Part shown: positions 33,017 through 46,155 of the stretch, piece by piece | Numbering within the stretch: the stretch's first letter is position 1 | How the letters are laid out: the number at the start of each line of letters is the position of its first letter | NCBI GenBank assembly: GCA_033032175.1 | Contig: CM065311.1 | Coordinates: 2,907,190 to 2,971,189, forward strand | Source: Saturnia japonica | Lineage: Eukaryota > Arthropoda > Insecta > Lepidoptera > Saturniidae | DNA: 64,000 bases | Direction: 5' to 3' | Translations under genes and position numbers: made by a program | Notes under the pieces: model-generated | What the model was told of the DNA's origin: nothing | Seen by the model: only the letters and a program-made list of their open reading frames with translations | Databases searched by the model: none

Positions 33017-33399
33017 ATCGATGATCTGTTGTCTGGGTGTGAAACTGAGGATGATAACAATAACAGGAGCTATCCATCCCAACGGATCATATAGTTTAGC
33101 TATTTCAGAAAGAATGTTTCTTTTGGTAATTGGCTGATTTGACTCAGGTAAGTTTATAGTATATCCAAATGTATCTGTTTCTCGATTCCAACTCACTCCT
33201 AATACCTTCACTAGACTATTGACCTTAAGAAGTAGTTCATGATCTTCTCGTTTATTTTTTCCGATATAGTTTAACAAAGTTTGACTGTTGCTGCTCCATT
33301 TCTGGAGTTCAAATCCCCTGAGTTCATCAAACTATTCATCTCATTGTAAATATTCACCGCATCATCCTCAGTTTCACACCCAGACAACAGATCATCGAT
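33017..33399. repeat. 39-bp perfect inverted repeats flanking an inverted RT segment (example in unit 1)
   Basis: 33017-33055 (ATCGATGATCTGTTGTCTGG...) and its exact complement at 33361-33399 bracket 305 bases of RT coding sequence lying in antisense. The same arrangement is in every plus unit. In unit 7 (42581-42619 and 42916-42953) the enclosed RT segment lies in the opposite orientation. Confidence 0.9.
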
Positions 33400-33403
33400 A
33401 GAA

Positions 33404-34998
33404 TCATCTATTAGGTATTATACCATTACATAGGACAACTTCATCAAAACCACCATTTAGAAATACAGAAAACAATGCTACAGCTAGTTATAATAATAGG
33501 AAGGGACCCGGTACAAGAAATAGTTTCCCGAGAGGATGTGAAAAAGCAGAGCTGGTGAACGCTCTAGTGTTTCATCCAACTACAGCTGAATTTGCTGACC
33601 CTATATCGTATTTCGAAAAGATAATGCTATTACAATACTTATCTACCTTACCTGGTTATTAAGTTTGTACATCCAGTTACTGAGTGTATATTAAGATGGA
33701 AGATCAGCTGGTTTATCAAAATGAGCTGTTAGCAAACATAAGGAATACGGAAAAAAACTTTGAAAAGGCGCCGAAAGATAGATTAAAAAGGTCATACATA
33801 GAAACAAGGTTAGAAATACTAGAAGAACTATGGACGGAATTTAAAGACGGTCATAATGCTATCATATTAAAAATTACCAAAAATGAAGAGAAAGAAGATT
33901 CTTATTTCGAAGAAAATACGTACGATGATGTGAAGAAATATATGATTCTACGACAATAAGAGATAAAGAAGGAAGATTTATTGTAAAGCTACCATTTGAA
34001 AGCGAAGATCCAGAGTGTCAATATGGTGATTTAAAGCAGGTAGCTGCTAAAAGATTCGAGTTTCTTGAGAAGAAGTTAGCAAGGAACCATAGGCTTCGGG
34101 AAGAATATCATAAGGTAATGAATGAATACATCAATTTACATCACATGGTACAGGTTCATCCTGCAGATGAGAACAACCTAAAAGCCGTATACCTTCCTCA
34201 CCATGCCGTTTGGAGAGAAGACAAAGATACTACGAAGCTTCGTGTAGTCTTCGATGCCTCCTGTAAGGGTAAAAATAACGTTTCCTTGAATGATAATCTT
34301 CTCGTTGGCCCCAACCTCCAAAAGGACTTACGTTACATATTAATGAGATGGAGAACCCATAAAATATGTATCACTGCGGACATTATTAAGATGTATCGAA
34401 TGGTACGTGTAACAGAAGAAGATACTGAGTATCAGAGGATTTTGTAAAGATTTACATCGGATGAGTCAATTAAGACACTTTAAACATTTAAGATTGACAT
34501 TTGGGACAGCGTGTGCACCATATCTAGCTGTAAAATCATTGCATAGACTAGCTGATGATGAGAAATCAAAATATCCTATTGCTACTAAAATAACTAAGAA
34601 TGATTTCTATATCGATGATCTGTTGTCTGGGTGTGAAACTGAGGATGATAACAACAACAGGAGCTATCCATCCCAACGGATCATATAGTTTAGCTATTTC
34701 AGAAAGAATGTTTCTTTTGGTAATTGGCTGATTTGACTCAGGTAAGTTTATAGTATATCCAAATGTATCTGTTTCTCGATTCCAACTCACTCCTAATACC
34801 TTCACTAGACTATTGACCTTAAGAAGTAGTTCATGATCTTCTCGTTTATTTTTTCCGATATAGTTTAACAAAGTTTGACTGTTGCTGCTCCATTTCTGGA
34901 GTTCAAATCCCCCTGAGTTCATCAAACTATTCATCTCATTGTAAATATTCACCGCATCATCCTTAGTTTCACACCCAGACAACAGATCATCGATAGAA
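33404..34998 (+). repeat. Array unit 2
   Basis: 1595 bp. It has private changes in RT (GPNLQKDLRY where others have GPKLQQDLRY), in gag (NFEKAP) and in the inverted segment (ETKDD). Twin 49799-51393. Confidence 0.88.
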
Positions 34999-36592
34999 TC
35001 ATCTATTAGGTATTATACCATTACATAGGACAACTTCATCAAAACCACCATTTAGAAATACAGAAAACAATGCTACAGCTAGTTATAATAATAGGGAGGG
35101 ACCCGGTACAAGAAATAGTTTCCCGAGAGGATGTGAAAAAGCAGAGCTGGTGAACGCTCTAGTGTTTCATCCAACTACAGCTGAATTTGCTGATCCTATA
35201 TCGTATTTCGAAAAGATAATGCTATTACAATACTTATCTACCTTACCTGGTTATTAAGTTTGTACATCCAGTTACTGAGTGTATATTAAGATGGAAGATC
35301 AGCTGGTTTATCAAAATGAGCTGTTAGCAAACATAAGGAATACGGAAAAAAACTTTAAAAAGGCGCCGAAAGATAGATTAAAAAGGTCATACATAGAAAC
35401 AAGGTTAGAAATACTAGAAGAACTATGGACGGAATTTAAAGACGGTCATAATGCTATCATATTAAAAATTACCAAAAATGAAGAGAAAGAAGATTCTTAT
35501 TTCGAAGAAAATACGTACGATGATGTGAAGAAATATATGATTCTACGACAATAAGAGATAAAGAAGGAAGATTTATTGTAAAGCTACCATTTGAAAGCGA
35601 AGATCCAGAGTGTCAATATGGTGATTTAAAGCAGGTAACTGCTAAAAGATTCGAGTTTCTTGAGAAGAAGTTAGCAAGGAACCATAGGCTTCGGGAAGAA
35701 TATCATAAGGTAATGAATGAATACATCAATTTACATCACATGGTACAGGTTCATCCTGCAGATGAGAACAACCTAAAAGCCGTATACCTTCCTCACCATG
35801 CCGTTTGGAGAGAAGACAAAGATACTACGAAGCTTCGTGTAGTCTTCGATGCCTCCTGTAAGGGTAAAAATAACGTTTCCTTGAATGATAATCTTCTCGT
35901 TGGTCCCAAACTACAACAGGACTTACGTTACATATTAATGAGATGGAGAACCCATAAAATATGTATTACTGCGGACATTATTAAGATGTATCGAATGGTA
36001 CGTGTAACAGAAGAAGATACTGAGTATCAGAGGATTTTGTAGAGATTTACCTCGGATGAGTCAATTAAGACACTTTAAACATTTAAGATTGACATTTGGG
36101 ACAGCGTGTGCACCATATCTAGCTGTAAAATCATTGCATAGACTAGCTGATGATGAGAAATCAAAATATCCTATTGCTACTAAAATAACTAAGAATGATT
36201 TCTATATCGATGATCTGTTGTCTGGGTGTGAAACTGAGGATGATAACAACAACAGGAGCTATCCATCCCAACGGATCATATAGTTTAGCTATTTCAGAAA
36301 GAATGTTTCTTTTGGTAATTGGCTGGTTTGACTCAGGTAAGTTTATAGTATATCCAAATGTATCTGTTTCTCGATTCCAACTCACTCCTAATACCTTCAC
36401 TAGACTATTGACCTTAAGAAGTAGTTCATGATTTCTCGTTTATTTTTTCCGATATAGTTTAACAAAGTTTGACTGTTGCTGCTCCATTTCTGGAGTTCAA
36501 ATCCCCCTGAGTTCATTAAACTATTCATCTCATTGTAAATATTCACCGCATCATCCTCAGTTTCACACCCAGACAACAGATCATCGATAGAA
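34999..36592 (+). repeat. Array unit 3
   Basis: 1594 bp. It has a one-base deletion in the inverted segment near 36432 (TGATTTCTCG). Twin 51394-52987, which differs at two bases (35175 C / 51570 T; 35194 T / 51589 C). Confidence 0.88.
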
Positions 36593-38186
36593 TCATCTAT
36601 TAGGTATTATACCATTACATAGGACAACTTCATCAAAACCACCATTTAGAAATACAAAAACAATGCTATAGCTAGTTATAATAATAGGGAGGGACCCGGT
36701 ACAAGAAATAGTTTCCCGAGAGGATGTGAAAAAGCAGAGCTGGTGAACGCTCTAGTGTTTCATCCAACTACAGCTGAATTTGCTGACCCTATATCGTATT
36801 TCGAAAAGATAATGCTATTACAATACTTATCTACCTTACCTGGTTATTAAGTTTGTACATCCAGTTACTGAGTGTATATTAAGATGGAAGATCAGCTGGT
36901 TTATCAAAATGAGCTGTTAGCAAACATAAGGAATACGGAAAAAAACTTTAAAAAGGCGCCGAAAGATAGATTAAAAAGGTCATACATAGAAACAAGGTTA
37001 GAAATACTAGAAGAACTATGGACGGAATTTAAAGACGGTCATAATGCTATCATATTAAAAATTACCAAAAATGAAGAGAAAGAAGATTCTTATTTCGAAG
37101 AAAATACGTACGATGATGTGAAGAAATATATGATTCTACGACAATAAGAGATAAAGAAGGAAGATTTATTGTAAAGCTACCATTTGAAAGCGAAGATCCA
37201 GAGTGTCAATATGGTGATTTAAAGCAGGTAACTGCTAAAAGATTCGAGTTTCTTGAGAAGAAGTTAGCAAGGAACCATAGGCTTCGGGAAGAATATCATA
37301 AGGTAATGAATGAATACATCAATTTACATCACATGGTACAGGTTCATCCTGCAGATGAGAACAACCTAAAAGCCGTATACCTTCCTCACCATGCCGTTTG
37401 GAGAGAAGACAAAGATACTACGAAGCTTCGTGTAGTCTTCGATGCCTCCTGTAAGGGTAAAAATAACGTTTCCTTGAATGATAATCTTCTCGTTGGTCCC
37501 AAACTACAACAGGACTTACGTTACATATTAATGAGATGGAGAAACCATAAAATATGTATTACTGCGGACATTATTAAGATGTATCGAATGGTACGTGTAA
37601 CAGAAGAAGATACTGAGTATCAGAGGATTTTGTAGAGATTTACCTCGGATGAGTCAATTAAGACACTTTAAACATTTAAGATTGACATTTGGGACAGCGT
37701 GTGCACCATATCTAGCTGTAAAATCATTGCATAGACTAGCTGATGATGAGAAATCAAAATATCCTATTGCTACTAAAATAACTAAGAATGATTTCTATAT
37801 CGATGATCTGTTGTCTGGGTGTGAAACTGAGGATGATAACAACAACAGGAGCTATCCATCCCAACGGATCATATAGTTTAGCTATTTCAGAAAGAATGTT
37901 TCTTTTGGTAATTGGCTGGTTTGACTCAGGTAAGTTTATAGTATATCCAAATGTATCTGTTTCTCGATTCCAACTCACTCCTAATACCTTCACTAGACTA
38001 TTGACCTTAAGAAGTAGTTCATGATCTTCTCGTTTATTTTTTCCGATATAGTTTAACAAAGTTTGACTGTTGCTGCTCCATTTCTGGAGTTCAAATCCCC
38101 CTGAGTTCATTAAACTATTCATCTCATTGTAAATATTCACCGCATCATCCTCAGTTTCACACCCAGACAACAGATCATCGATAGAA
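36593..38186 (+). repeat. Array unit 4
   Basis: 1594 bp. One base is missing in the JmjN-like segment near 36655. RT carries RNHKICITAD where odd units have RTHKICITAD. Twin 52988-54581. Confidence 0.88.
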
Positions 38187-39781
38187 TCATCTATTAGGTA
38201 TTATACCATTACATAGGACAACTTCATCAAAACCACCATTTAGAAATACAGAAAACAATGCTATAGCTAGTTATAATAATAGGGAGGGACCCGGTACAAG
38301 AAATAGTTTCCCGAGAGGATGTGAAAAAGCAGAGCTGGTGAACGCTCTAGTGTTTCATCCAACTACAGCTGAATTTGCTGACCCTATATCGTATTTCGAA
38401 AAGATAATGCTATTACAATACTTATCTACCTTACCTGGTTATTAAGTTTGTACATCCAGTTACTGAGTGTATATTAAGATGGAAGATCAGCTGGTTTATC
38501 AAAATGAGCTGTTAGCAAACATAAGGAATACGGGAAAAAACTTTAAAAAGGCGCCGAAAGATAGATTAAAAAGGTCATACATAGAAACAAGGTTAGAAAT
38601 ACTAGAAGAACTATGGACGGAATTTAAAGACGGTCATAATGCTATCATATTAAAAATTACCAAAAATGAAGAGAAAGAAGATTCTTATTTCGAAGAAAAT
38701 ACGTACGATGATGTGAAGAAATATATGATTCTACGACAATAAGAGATAAAGAAGGAAGATTTATTGTAAAGCTACCATTTGAAAGCGAAGATCCAGAGTG
38801 TCAATATGGTGATTTAAAGCAGGTAACTGCTAAAAGATTCGAGTTTCTTGAGAAGAAGTTAGCAAGGAACCATAGGCTTCGGGAAGAATATCATAAGGTA
38901 ATGAATGAATACATCAATTTACATCACATGGTACAGGTTCATCCTGCAGATGAGAACAACCTAAAAGCCGTATACCTTCCTCACCATGCCGTTTGGAGAG
39001 AAGACAAAGATACTACGAAGCTTCGTGTAGTCTTCGATGCCTCCTGTAAGGGTAAAAATAACGTTTCCTTGAATGATAATCTTCTCGTTGGTCCCAAACT
39101 ACAACAGGACTTACGTTACATATTAATGAGATGGAGAACCCATAAAATATGTATTACTGCGGACATTATTAAGATGTATCGAATGGTACGTGTAACAGAA
39201 GAAGATACTGAGTATCAGAGGATTTTGTAGAGATTTACCTCGGATGAGTCAATTAAGACACTTTAAACATTTAAGATTGACATTTGGGACAGCGTGTGCA
39301 CCATATCTAGCTGTAAAATCATTGCATAGACTAGCTGATGATGAGAAATCAAAATATCCTATTGCTACTAAAATAACTAAGAATGATTTTTATATCGATG
39401 ATCTGTTGTCTGGGTGTGAAACTGAGGATGATAACAACAACAGGAGCTATCCATCCCAACGGATCATATAGTTTAGCTATTTCAGAAAGAATGTTTCTTT
39501 TGGTAATTGGCTGGTTTGACTCAGGTAAGTTTATAGTATATCCAAATGTATCTGTTTCTCGATTCCAACTCACTCCTAATACCTTCACTAGACTATTGAC
39601 CTTAAGAAGTAGTTCATGATCTTCTCGTTTATTTTTTCCGATATAGTTTAACAAAGTTTGACTGTTGCTGCTCCATTTCTGGAGTTCAAATCCCCCTGAG
39701 TTCATTAAACTATTCATCTCATTGTAAATATTCACCGCATCATCCTCAGTTTCACACCCAGACAACAGATCATCGATAGAA
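38187..39781 (+). repeat. Array unit 5
   Basis: 1595 bp. Gag reads NTGKNFKK and RT reads RTHKICITAD; DFYIDD is encoded with TTT at 39388. Twin 54582-56176. Confidence 0.88.
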
Positions 39782-41375
39782 TCATCTATTAGGTATTATA
39801 CCATTACATAGGACAACTTCATCAAAACCACCATTTAGAAATACAGAAAACAATGCTATAGCTAGTTATAATAATAGGGAGGGACCCGGTACAAGAAATA
39901 GTTTCCCGAGAGGATGTGAAAAAGCAGAGCTGGTGAACGCTCTAGTGTTTCATCCAACTACAGCTGAATTTGCTGACCCTATATCGTATTTCGAAAAGAT
40001 AATGCTATTACAATACTTATCTACCTTACCTGGTTATTAAGTTTGTACATCCAGTTACTGAGTGTATATTAAGATGGAAGATCAGCTGGTTTATCAAAAT
40101 GAGCTGTTAGCAAACATAAGGAATACGGGAAAAAACTTTAAAAAGGCGCCGAAAGATAGATTAAAAAGGTCATACATAGAAACAAGGTTAGAAATACTAG
40201 AAGAACTATGGACGGAATTTAAAGACGGTCATAATGCTATCATATTAAAAATTACCAAAAATGAAGAGAAAGAAGATTCTTATTTCGAAGAAAATACGTA
40301 CGATGATGTGAAGAAATATATGATTCTACGACAATAAGAGATAAAGAAGGAAGATTTATTGTAAAGCTACCATTTGAAAGCGAAGATCCAGAGTGTCAAT
40401 ATGGTGATTTAAAGCAGGTAACTGCTAAAAGATTCGAGTTTCTTGAGAAGAAGTTAGCAAGGAACCATAGGCTTCGGGAAGAATATCATAAGGTAATGAA
40501 TGAATACATCAATTTACATCACATGGTACAGGTTCATCCTGCAGATGAGAACAACCTAAAAGCCGTATACCTTCCTCACCATGCCGTTTGGAGAGAAGAC
40601 AAAGATACTACGAAGCTTCGTGTAGTCTTCGATGCCTCCTGTAAGGGTAAAAATAACGTTTCCTTGAATGATAATCTTCTCGTTGGTCCCAAACTACAAC
40701 AGGACTTACGTTACATATTAATGAGATGGAGAAACCATAAAATATGTATTACTGCGGACATTATTAAGATGTATCGAATGGTACGTGTAACAGAAGAAGA
40801 TACTGAGTATCAGAGGATTTTGTAGAGATTTACCTCGGATGAGTCAATTAAGACACTTTAAACATTTAAGATTGACATTTGGGAGAGCGTGTGCACCATA
40901 TCTAGCTGTAAAATCATTGCATAGACTAGCTGATGATGAGAAATCAAAATATCCTATTGCTACTAAAATAACTAAGAATGATTTCTATATCGATGATCTG
41001 TTGTCTGGGTGTGAAACTGAGGATGATAACAACAACAGGAGCTATCCATCCCAACGGATCATATAGTTTAGCTATTTCAGAAAGAATGTTTCTTTTGGTA
41101 ATTGGCTGGTTTGACTCAGGTAAGTTTATAGTATATCCAAATGTATCTGTTTCTCGATTCCAACTCACTCCTAATACCTTCACTAGACTATTGACCTTAA
41201 GAAGTAGTTCATGATCTTCTCGTTTATTTTTTCCGATATAGTTTAACAAAGTTTGACTGTTGCTGCTCCATTTCTGGAGTTCAAATCCCCTGAGTTCATT
41301 AAACTATTCATCTCATTGTAAATATTCACCGCATCATCCTCAGTTTCACACCCAGACAACAGATCATCGATAGAA
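39782..41375 (+). repeat. Array unit 6
   Basis: 1594 bp. NTGKNFKK in gag, RNHKICITAD in RT, and T to R in FGRACAP (near 40884). Only its first 525 bases have a twin (56177-56701). Confidence 0.88.
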
Positions 41376-42915
41376 TCATCTATTAGGTATTATACCATTA
41401 CATAGGACAACTTCATCAAAACCACCATTTAGAAATACAGAAAACAATGCTACAGCTAGTTATAATAATAGGGAGGGACCCGGTACAAGAAATAGTTTCC
41501 CGAGAGGATGTGAAAAAGCAGAGCTGGTGAACGCTCTAGTGTTTCATCCAACTACAGCTGAATTTGCTGACCCTATATCGTATTTCGAAAAGATAATGCT
41601 ATTACAATACTTATCTACCTTACCTGGTTATTAAGTTTGTACATCCAGTTACTGAGTGTATATTAAGATGGAAGATCAGCTGGTTTATCAAAATGAGCTG
41701 TTAGCAAACTTAAGGAATGCGGAAAAAACTTTAAAAAGGCGCCGAAAGATAGATTAAAAAGGTCATACATAGAAACAAGGTTAGAAATACTAGAAGAACT
41801 ATGGACGGAATTTAAAGACGGTCATAATGCTATCATATTAAAAATTACCAAAAATGAAGAGAAAGAAGATTCTTATTTCGAAGAAAATACGTACGATGAT
41901 GTGAAGAAATATATGATTCTACGACAATAAGAGATAAATAAGGAAGATTTATTGTAAAGCTACCATTTGAAAGCGAAGATCCAGAGTGTCAATATGGTGA
42001 TTTAAAGCAGGTAGCTGCTAAAAGATTCGAGTTTCTTGAGAAGAAGTTAGCAAGGAACCATAGGCTTCGGGAAGAATATCATAAGGTAATGAATGAATAC
42101 ATCAATTTACATCACATGGTACAGGTTCATCCTGCAGATGAGAACAACCTAAAAGCCGTATACCTTCCTCACCATGCCGTTTGGAGAGAAGACAAAGATA
42201 CTACGAAGCTTCGTGTAGTCTTCGATTCCTCCTGTAAGGGTAAAAATAACGTTTCCTTGAATGATTATCTTCTCGTTGGTCCCAAACTACAACAGGACTT
42301 ACGTTACATATTAATGAGATGGAGAACCCATAAAATATGTATCACTGCGGACATTATTAAGATGTATCGAATGGTACATGTAACAGAAGAAGATACTGAG
42401 TATCAGAGGATTTTGTGGAGATTTACATCGGATGAGTCAATTAGACACTTTAAACATTTAAGATTGACATTTGGGACAGCGTGTGCACCATATCTAGCTA
42501 TAAAATCATTGCATAGACTAGCTGATGATGAGAAATCAAAATATCCTATCGCTGCTAAAATAACTAAGAATGATTTCTATATCGATGATCTGTTGTCTGG
42601 GTGTGAAACTGAGGATGATGCGGTGAATATTTACAATGAGATGAATAGTTTGATGAACTCAGGGGGATTTGAACTCCAGAAATGGAGCAGCAACAGTCAA
42701 ACTTTGTTAAACTATATCGAAAAAAATAAACGAGAAGATCATGAACTACTTCTTAAGGTCAATAGTCTAGTGAAGGTATTAGGAGTGAGTTGGAATCGAG
42801 AAACAGATACATTTGGATATACTATAAACTTACCTGAGTCAAACCAGCCAATTACCAAAAGAAACATTCTTTCTGAAATAGCTAAACTATATGATCCGTT
42901 GGGATGGATAGCTCC
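41376..42915 (+). repeat. Array unit 7 with RT in natural order
   Basis: The gag segment has lost an A near 41727. Here RT is not inverted: 42089-42915 reads on from KLRVVFDSS through FYIDD and the following segment to GWIAPVVV in one frame, giving the longest RT reading of the array. It forms the left arm of a large palindrome with unit 8. Confidence 0.88.
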
Positions 42916-44170
42916 TGTTGTTGTTATCATCCTCAGTTTCACACCCAGACAACAGATCATCGACATAGAAATCATTCTTAGTTATTTTAGCAGCAATAGG
43001 ATATTTTGATTTCTCATCATCAGCTAGTCTATGCAATGATTTTACAGCTAGATATGGTGCACACGCTGTTCCAAATGTCAATCTTAAATGTTTAAAGTGT
43101 CTAATTTACTCATCCGATGTAAATCTCCACAAAATCCCCTGATACTCAGTATCTTCTTCTGTTACACGTACCATTCGATACATCTTAATAATGTCCGCAG
43201 TGATACATATTTTATGGGTTCTCCATCTCATTAATATGTAACGTAAGTCCTGTTGTTGTTTGGGACCAACGAGAAGATTATCATTCAAGGAAACGTTATT
43301 TTTACCCTTACAGGAGGCATCGAAGACTACACGAAGCTTCGTAGTATCTTTGTCTTCTCTTCAAACGGCATGGTGAGGAAGGTATACGGCTTTTAGGTTG
43401 TTCTCATCTGCAGGATGAACCTGTACCATGTGATGTAAATTGATGTATTCATGCATTACCTTATGATATTCTTCCCGAAGACTATGGTTCCTTGCTAACT
43501 TCTTCTCAAGAAACTCGAATCTTTTAGCAGCTACCTGCTTTAAATCACCATATTGACACTCTGGATCTTCGCTTTCAAATGGTAGCTTTACAATAAATCT
43601 TCCTTCTTTATCTCTTATTGTCGTAGAATCATATATTTCTTCACATCATCGTACGTATTTTCTTCGAAATAAGAATCTTCTTTCTCTTCATCTTTGGTAA
43701 TTTTTAATATGATAGCATTATGACCGTCTTTAAATTCCGTCCATAGTTCTTCTAGTATTTCTAACCTTGTTTCTATGTATGACCTTTTTAATCTATCTTT
43801 CGGCGCCTTTTTAAAGTTTTTTTCCGCATTCCTTAAGTTTGCTAACAGCTCATTTTGATAAACCAGCTGATCTTCCATCTTAATATACACTCAATAACTG
43901 GATGTACAAACTTAATAACCAGGTAAGGTAGATAAGTATTGTAATAGCATTATCTTTTCGAAATACGATATAGGGTCAGCAAATTCAGCTGTAGTTGGAT
44001 GAAAGACTAGAGCGTTCACCAGCTCTGCTTTTTCACATCCTCTCGGGAAACTATTTCTTGTAACGGGTCCCTCCCTATTATTATAACTAGCTATAGCATT
44101 GTTTTCTGTATTTCTAAATGGTGGTTTTGATGAAGTTGTCCTATGTAATGGTATAATACCTAATAGATGA
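42916..44170 (-). repeat. Array unit 8, opposite orientation
   Basis: Minus-strand RT first half (42916-43620), gag N-terminus (43615-43878) and JmjN-like segment (to 44170). It mirrors 41376-42619 with scattered differences around the RT segment 42620-42915, which is the spacer of the palindrome. Confidence 0.87.
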
Positions 44171-45691
44171 TTCTATCGATGATCTGTTGTCTGGGTGTGA
44201 AACTGAGGATAATGCGGTGAATATTTACAATGAGATGAATAGTTTGATGAACTCAGGGGGATTTGAACTCCAGAAATGGAGCAGCAACAGTCAAACTTTG
44301 TTAAACTATATCGAAAAAAATAAACGAGAAGATCATGAACTACTTCTTAAGGTCAATAGTCTAGTGAAGGTATTAGAGTGAGTTTGGAATCGAGAAACAG
44401 ATACATTTGGATATACTATAAACTTACCTGAGTCAAACCAGCCAATTACCAAAAGAAACATTCTTTCTGAAATAGCTAAACTATATGATCCGTTGGGATG
44501 GATAGCTCCTGTTGTTGTTATCATCCTCAGTTTCACACCCAGACAACAGATCATCGACATAGAAATCATTCTTAGTTATTTTAGCAGCAATAGGATATTT
44601 TGATTTCTCATCATCAGCTAGTCTATGCAATGATTTTACAGCTAGATATGGTGCACACGCTGTTCCAAATGTCAATCTTAAATGTTTAAAGTGTCTAATT
44701 TACTCATCCGATGTAAATCTCCACAAAATCCCCTGATACTCAGTATCTTCTTCTGTTACACGTACCATTCGATACATCTTAATAATGTCCGCAGTGATAC
44801 ATATTTTATGGGTTCTCCATCTCATTAATATGTAACGTAAGTCCTGTTGTTGTTTGGGACCAACGAGAAGATTATCATTCAAGGAAACGTTATTTTTACC
44901 CTTACAGGAGGCATCGAAGACTACACGAAGCTTCGTAGTATCTTTGTCTTCTCTTCAAACGGCATGGTGAGGAAGGTATACGGCTTTTAGGTTGTTCTCA
45001 TCTGCAGGATGAACCTGTACCATGTGATGTAAATTGATGTATTCATTCATTACCTTATGATATTCTTCCCGAAGCCTATGGTTCCTTGCTAACTTCTTCT
45101 CAAGAAACTCGAATCTTTTAGCAGCTACCTGCTTTAAATCACCATATTGACACTCTGGATCTTCGCTTTCAAATGGTAGCTTTACAATAAATCTTCCTTC
45201 TTTATCTCTTATTGTAGTAGAATCATATATTTCTTCACATCATCGTACGTATTTTCTTCGAAATAAGAATCTTCTTTCTCTTCATCTTTGGTAATTTTTA
45301 ATATGATAGCATTATGACCGTCTTTAAATTCCGTCCATAGTTCTTCTAGTATTTCTAACCTTGTTTCTATGTATGACCTTTTTAATCTATCTTTCGGCGC
45401 CTTTTTAAAGTTTTTTTCCGCATTCCTTAAGTTTGCTAACAGCTCATTTTGATAAACCAGCTGATCTTCCATCTTAATATACACTCAGTAACTGGATGTA
45501 CAAACTTAATAACCAGGTAAGGTAGATAAGTATTGTAATAGCATTATCTTTTCGAAATACGATATAGGGTCAGCAAATTCAGCTGTAGTTGGATGAAAGA
45601 CTAGAGCGTTCACCAGCTCTGCTTTTTCACATCCTCTCGGGAAACTATTTCTTGTAACGGGTCCCTCCCTATTATTATAACTAGCTATAGC
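44171..45691 (-). repeat. Array unit 9, opposite orientation, cut at its JmjN end
   Basis: An RT segment in plus orientation (44216-44512) between the inverted repeats, then minus-strand RT first half, gag N-terminus (45209-45472) and part of the JmjN-like segment. It breaks at 45691, directly joined to copia sequence. The RT segment has a base change or shift near 44380 (ATTAGAGTGAG). Confidence 0.87.
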
Positions 45692-46150
45692 GCAAGAACA
45701 GTTTTGGCCACATCTCAAGCATCATACTATACGTATTTATTGCGACAATCAAAGTTGTATTAATCTTTCAGGAAACGATGTTTATAATTTCAGAACCAAG
45801 CATATAGATGTCCGGCACCATTTTATCCGGCAGAACATATGTAAAAAGGAGATTGAGGTACAATATGTCAACACTGGAGAGATGGTTGCTGACGTCCTCA
45901 CCAAAGCGACTCCACAGATCAAGCTAGACTACTTCTCTAGAAAAATGGGCTTATGTTTAAGGGAGGATGTAGTAAAGAAATAAACATAAGCCGGTTAGCG
46001 CCACCTATCGTACAAATGTTACATTCACACTGGCATAGATACTCCTTGTTCTTGTTTTGCTCGCGTTGCGTATAATAAAGTGTTACTGTTGGATTTTAAT
46101 ATACTTAACTATAAAACTAAAGCTTCTAGCTCTGCTGTTTTATTTCTACA
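45692..46150 (+). mobile_element. Copia 3' fragment with 3' LTR (duplicate)
   Basis: Starts abruptly within RNase H at the sequence corresponding to 29297 and continues through the end of the polyprotein and the LTR (45968-46150). The left neighbour is BEL array unit 9, so this is not an independent insertion but the start of the duplicated block. Confidence 0.93.
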
Positions 46151-46155
46151 GTAGT

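Larger units (their letters stand above)
31811..33403 (+). repeat. Array unit 1
   Basis: 1593 bp. One base is missing in RT (ACGAGCTTCG near 32638) and one C in the inverted segment near 33317, shifting both frames. It ends by joining unit 2. Its twin is 48206-49798. Confidence 0.88.
41376..44170. repeat. Large palindrome, about 1.24-kb arms
   Basis: Units 7 and 8 face each other around the RT segment 42620-42915. Arms run from about 41376-42619 and 42916-44170. A/G at the edge of the 39-bp repeat (ATCGAT against GTCGAT) and other single changes show that the arms have diverged slightly. Confidence 0.85.
31811..45691. repeat. Tandem array of rearranged BEL/Pao units, block 1
   Basis: Seven plus-oriented units followed by two minus-oriented ones, with periods of 1593-1595 bp. 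Unit layout by the example of unit 1: JmjN-like segment 31811-32040; BEL leader 32041-32102; gag N-terminus 32103-32331; direct jump to RT at 32332-33055 (VKLPFESEDPECQYGDLK, KLRVVFDAS-type, FYIDD); then the following RT segment inverted at 33056-33360, bracketed by perfect 39-bp inverted repeats (33017-33055 and 33361-33399). All units share these joins, so one rearranged ancestor was amplified. Gag reads TYDD then jumps to RT; protease and most of gag are missing. Confidence 0.9.

Noticed and set aside
42089..43009. 306-codon RT frame as a functional gene
   Set aside because: It begins inside a rearranged BEL/Pao unit and ends in antisense sequence after GWIAPVVVI; it is a chance-open part of unit 7.
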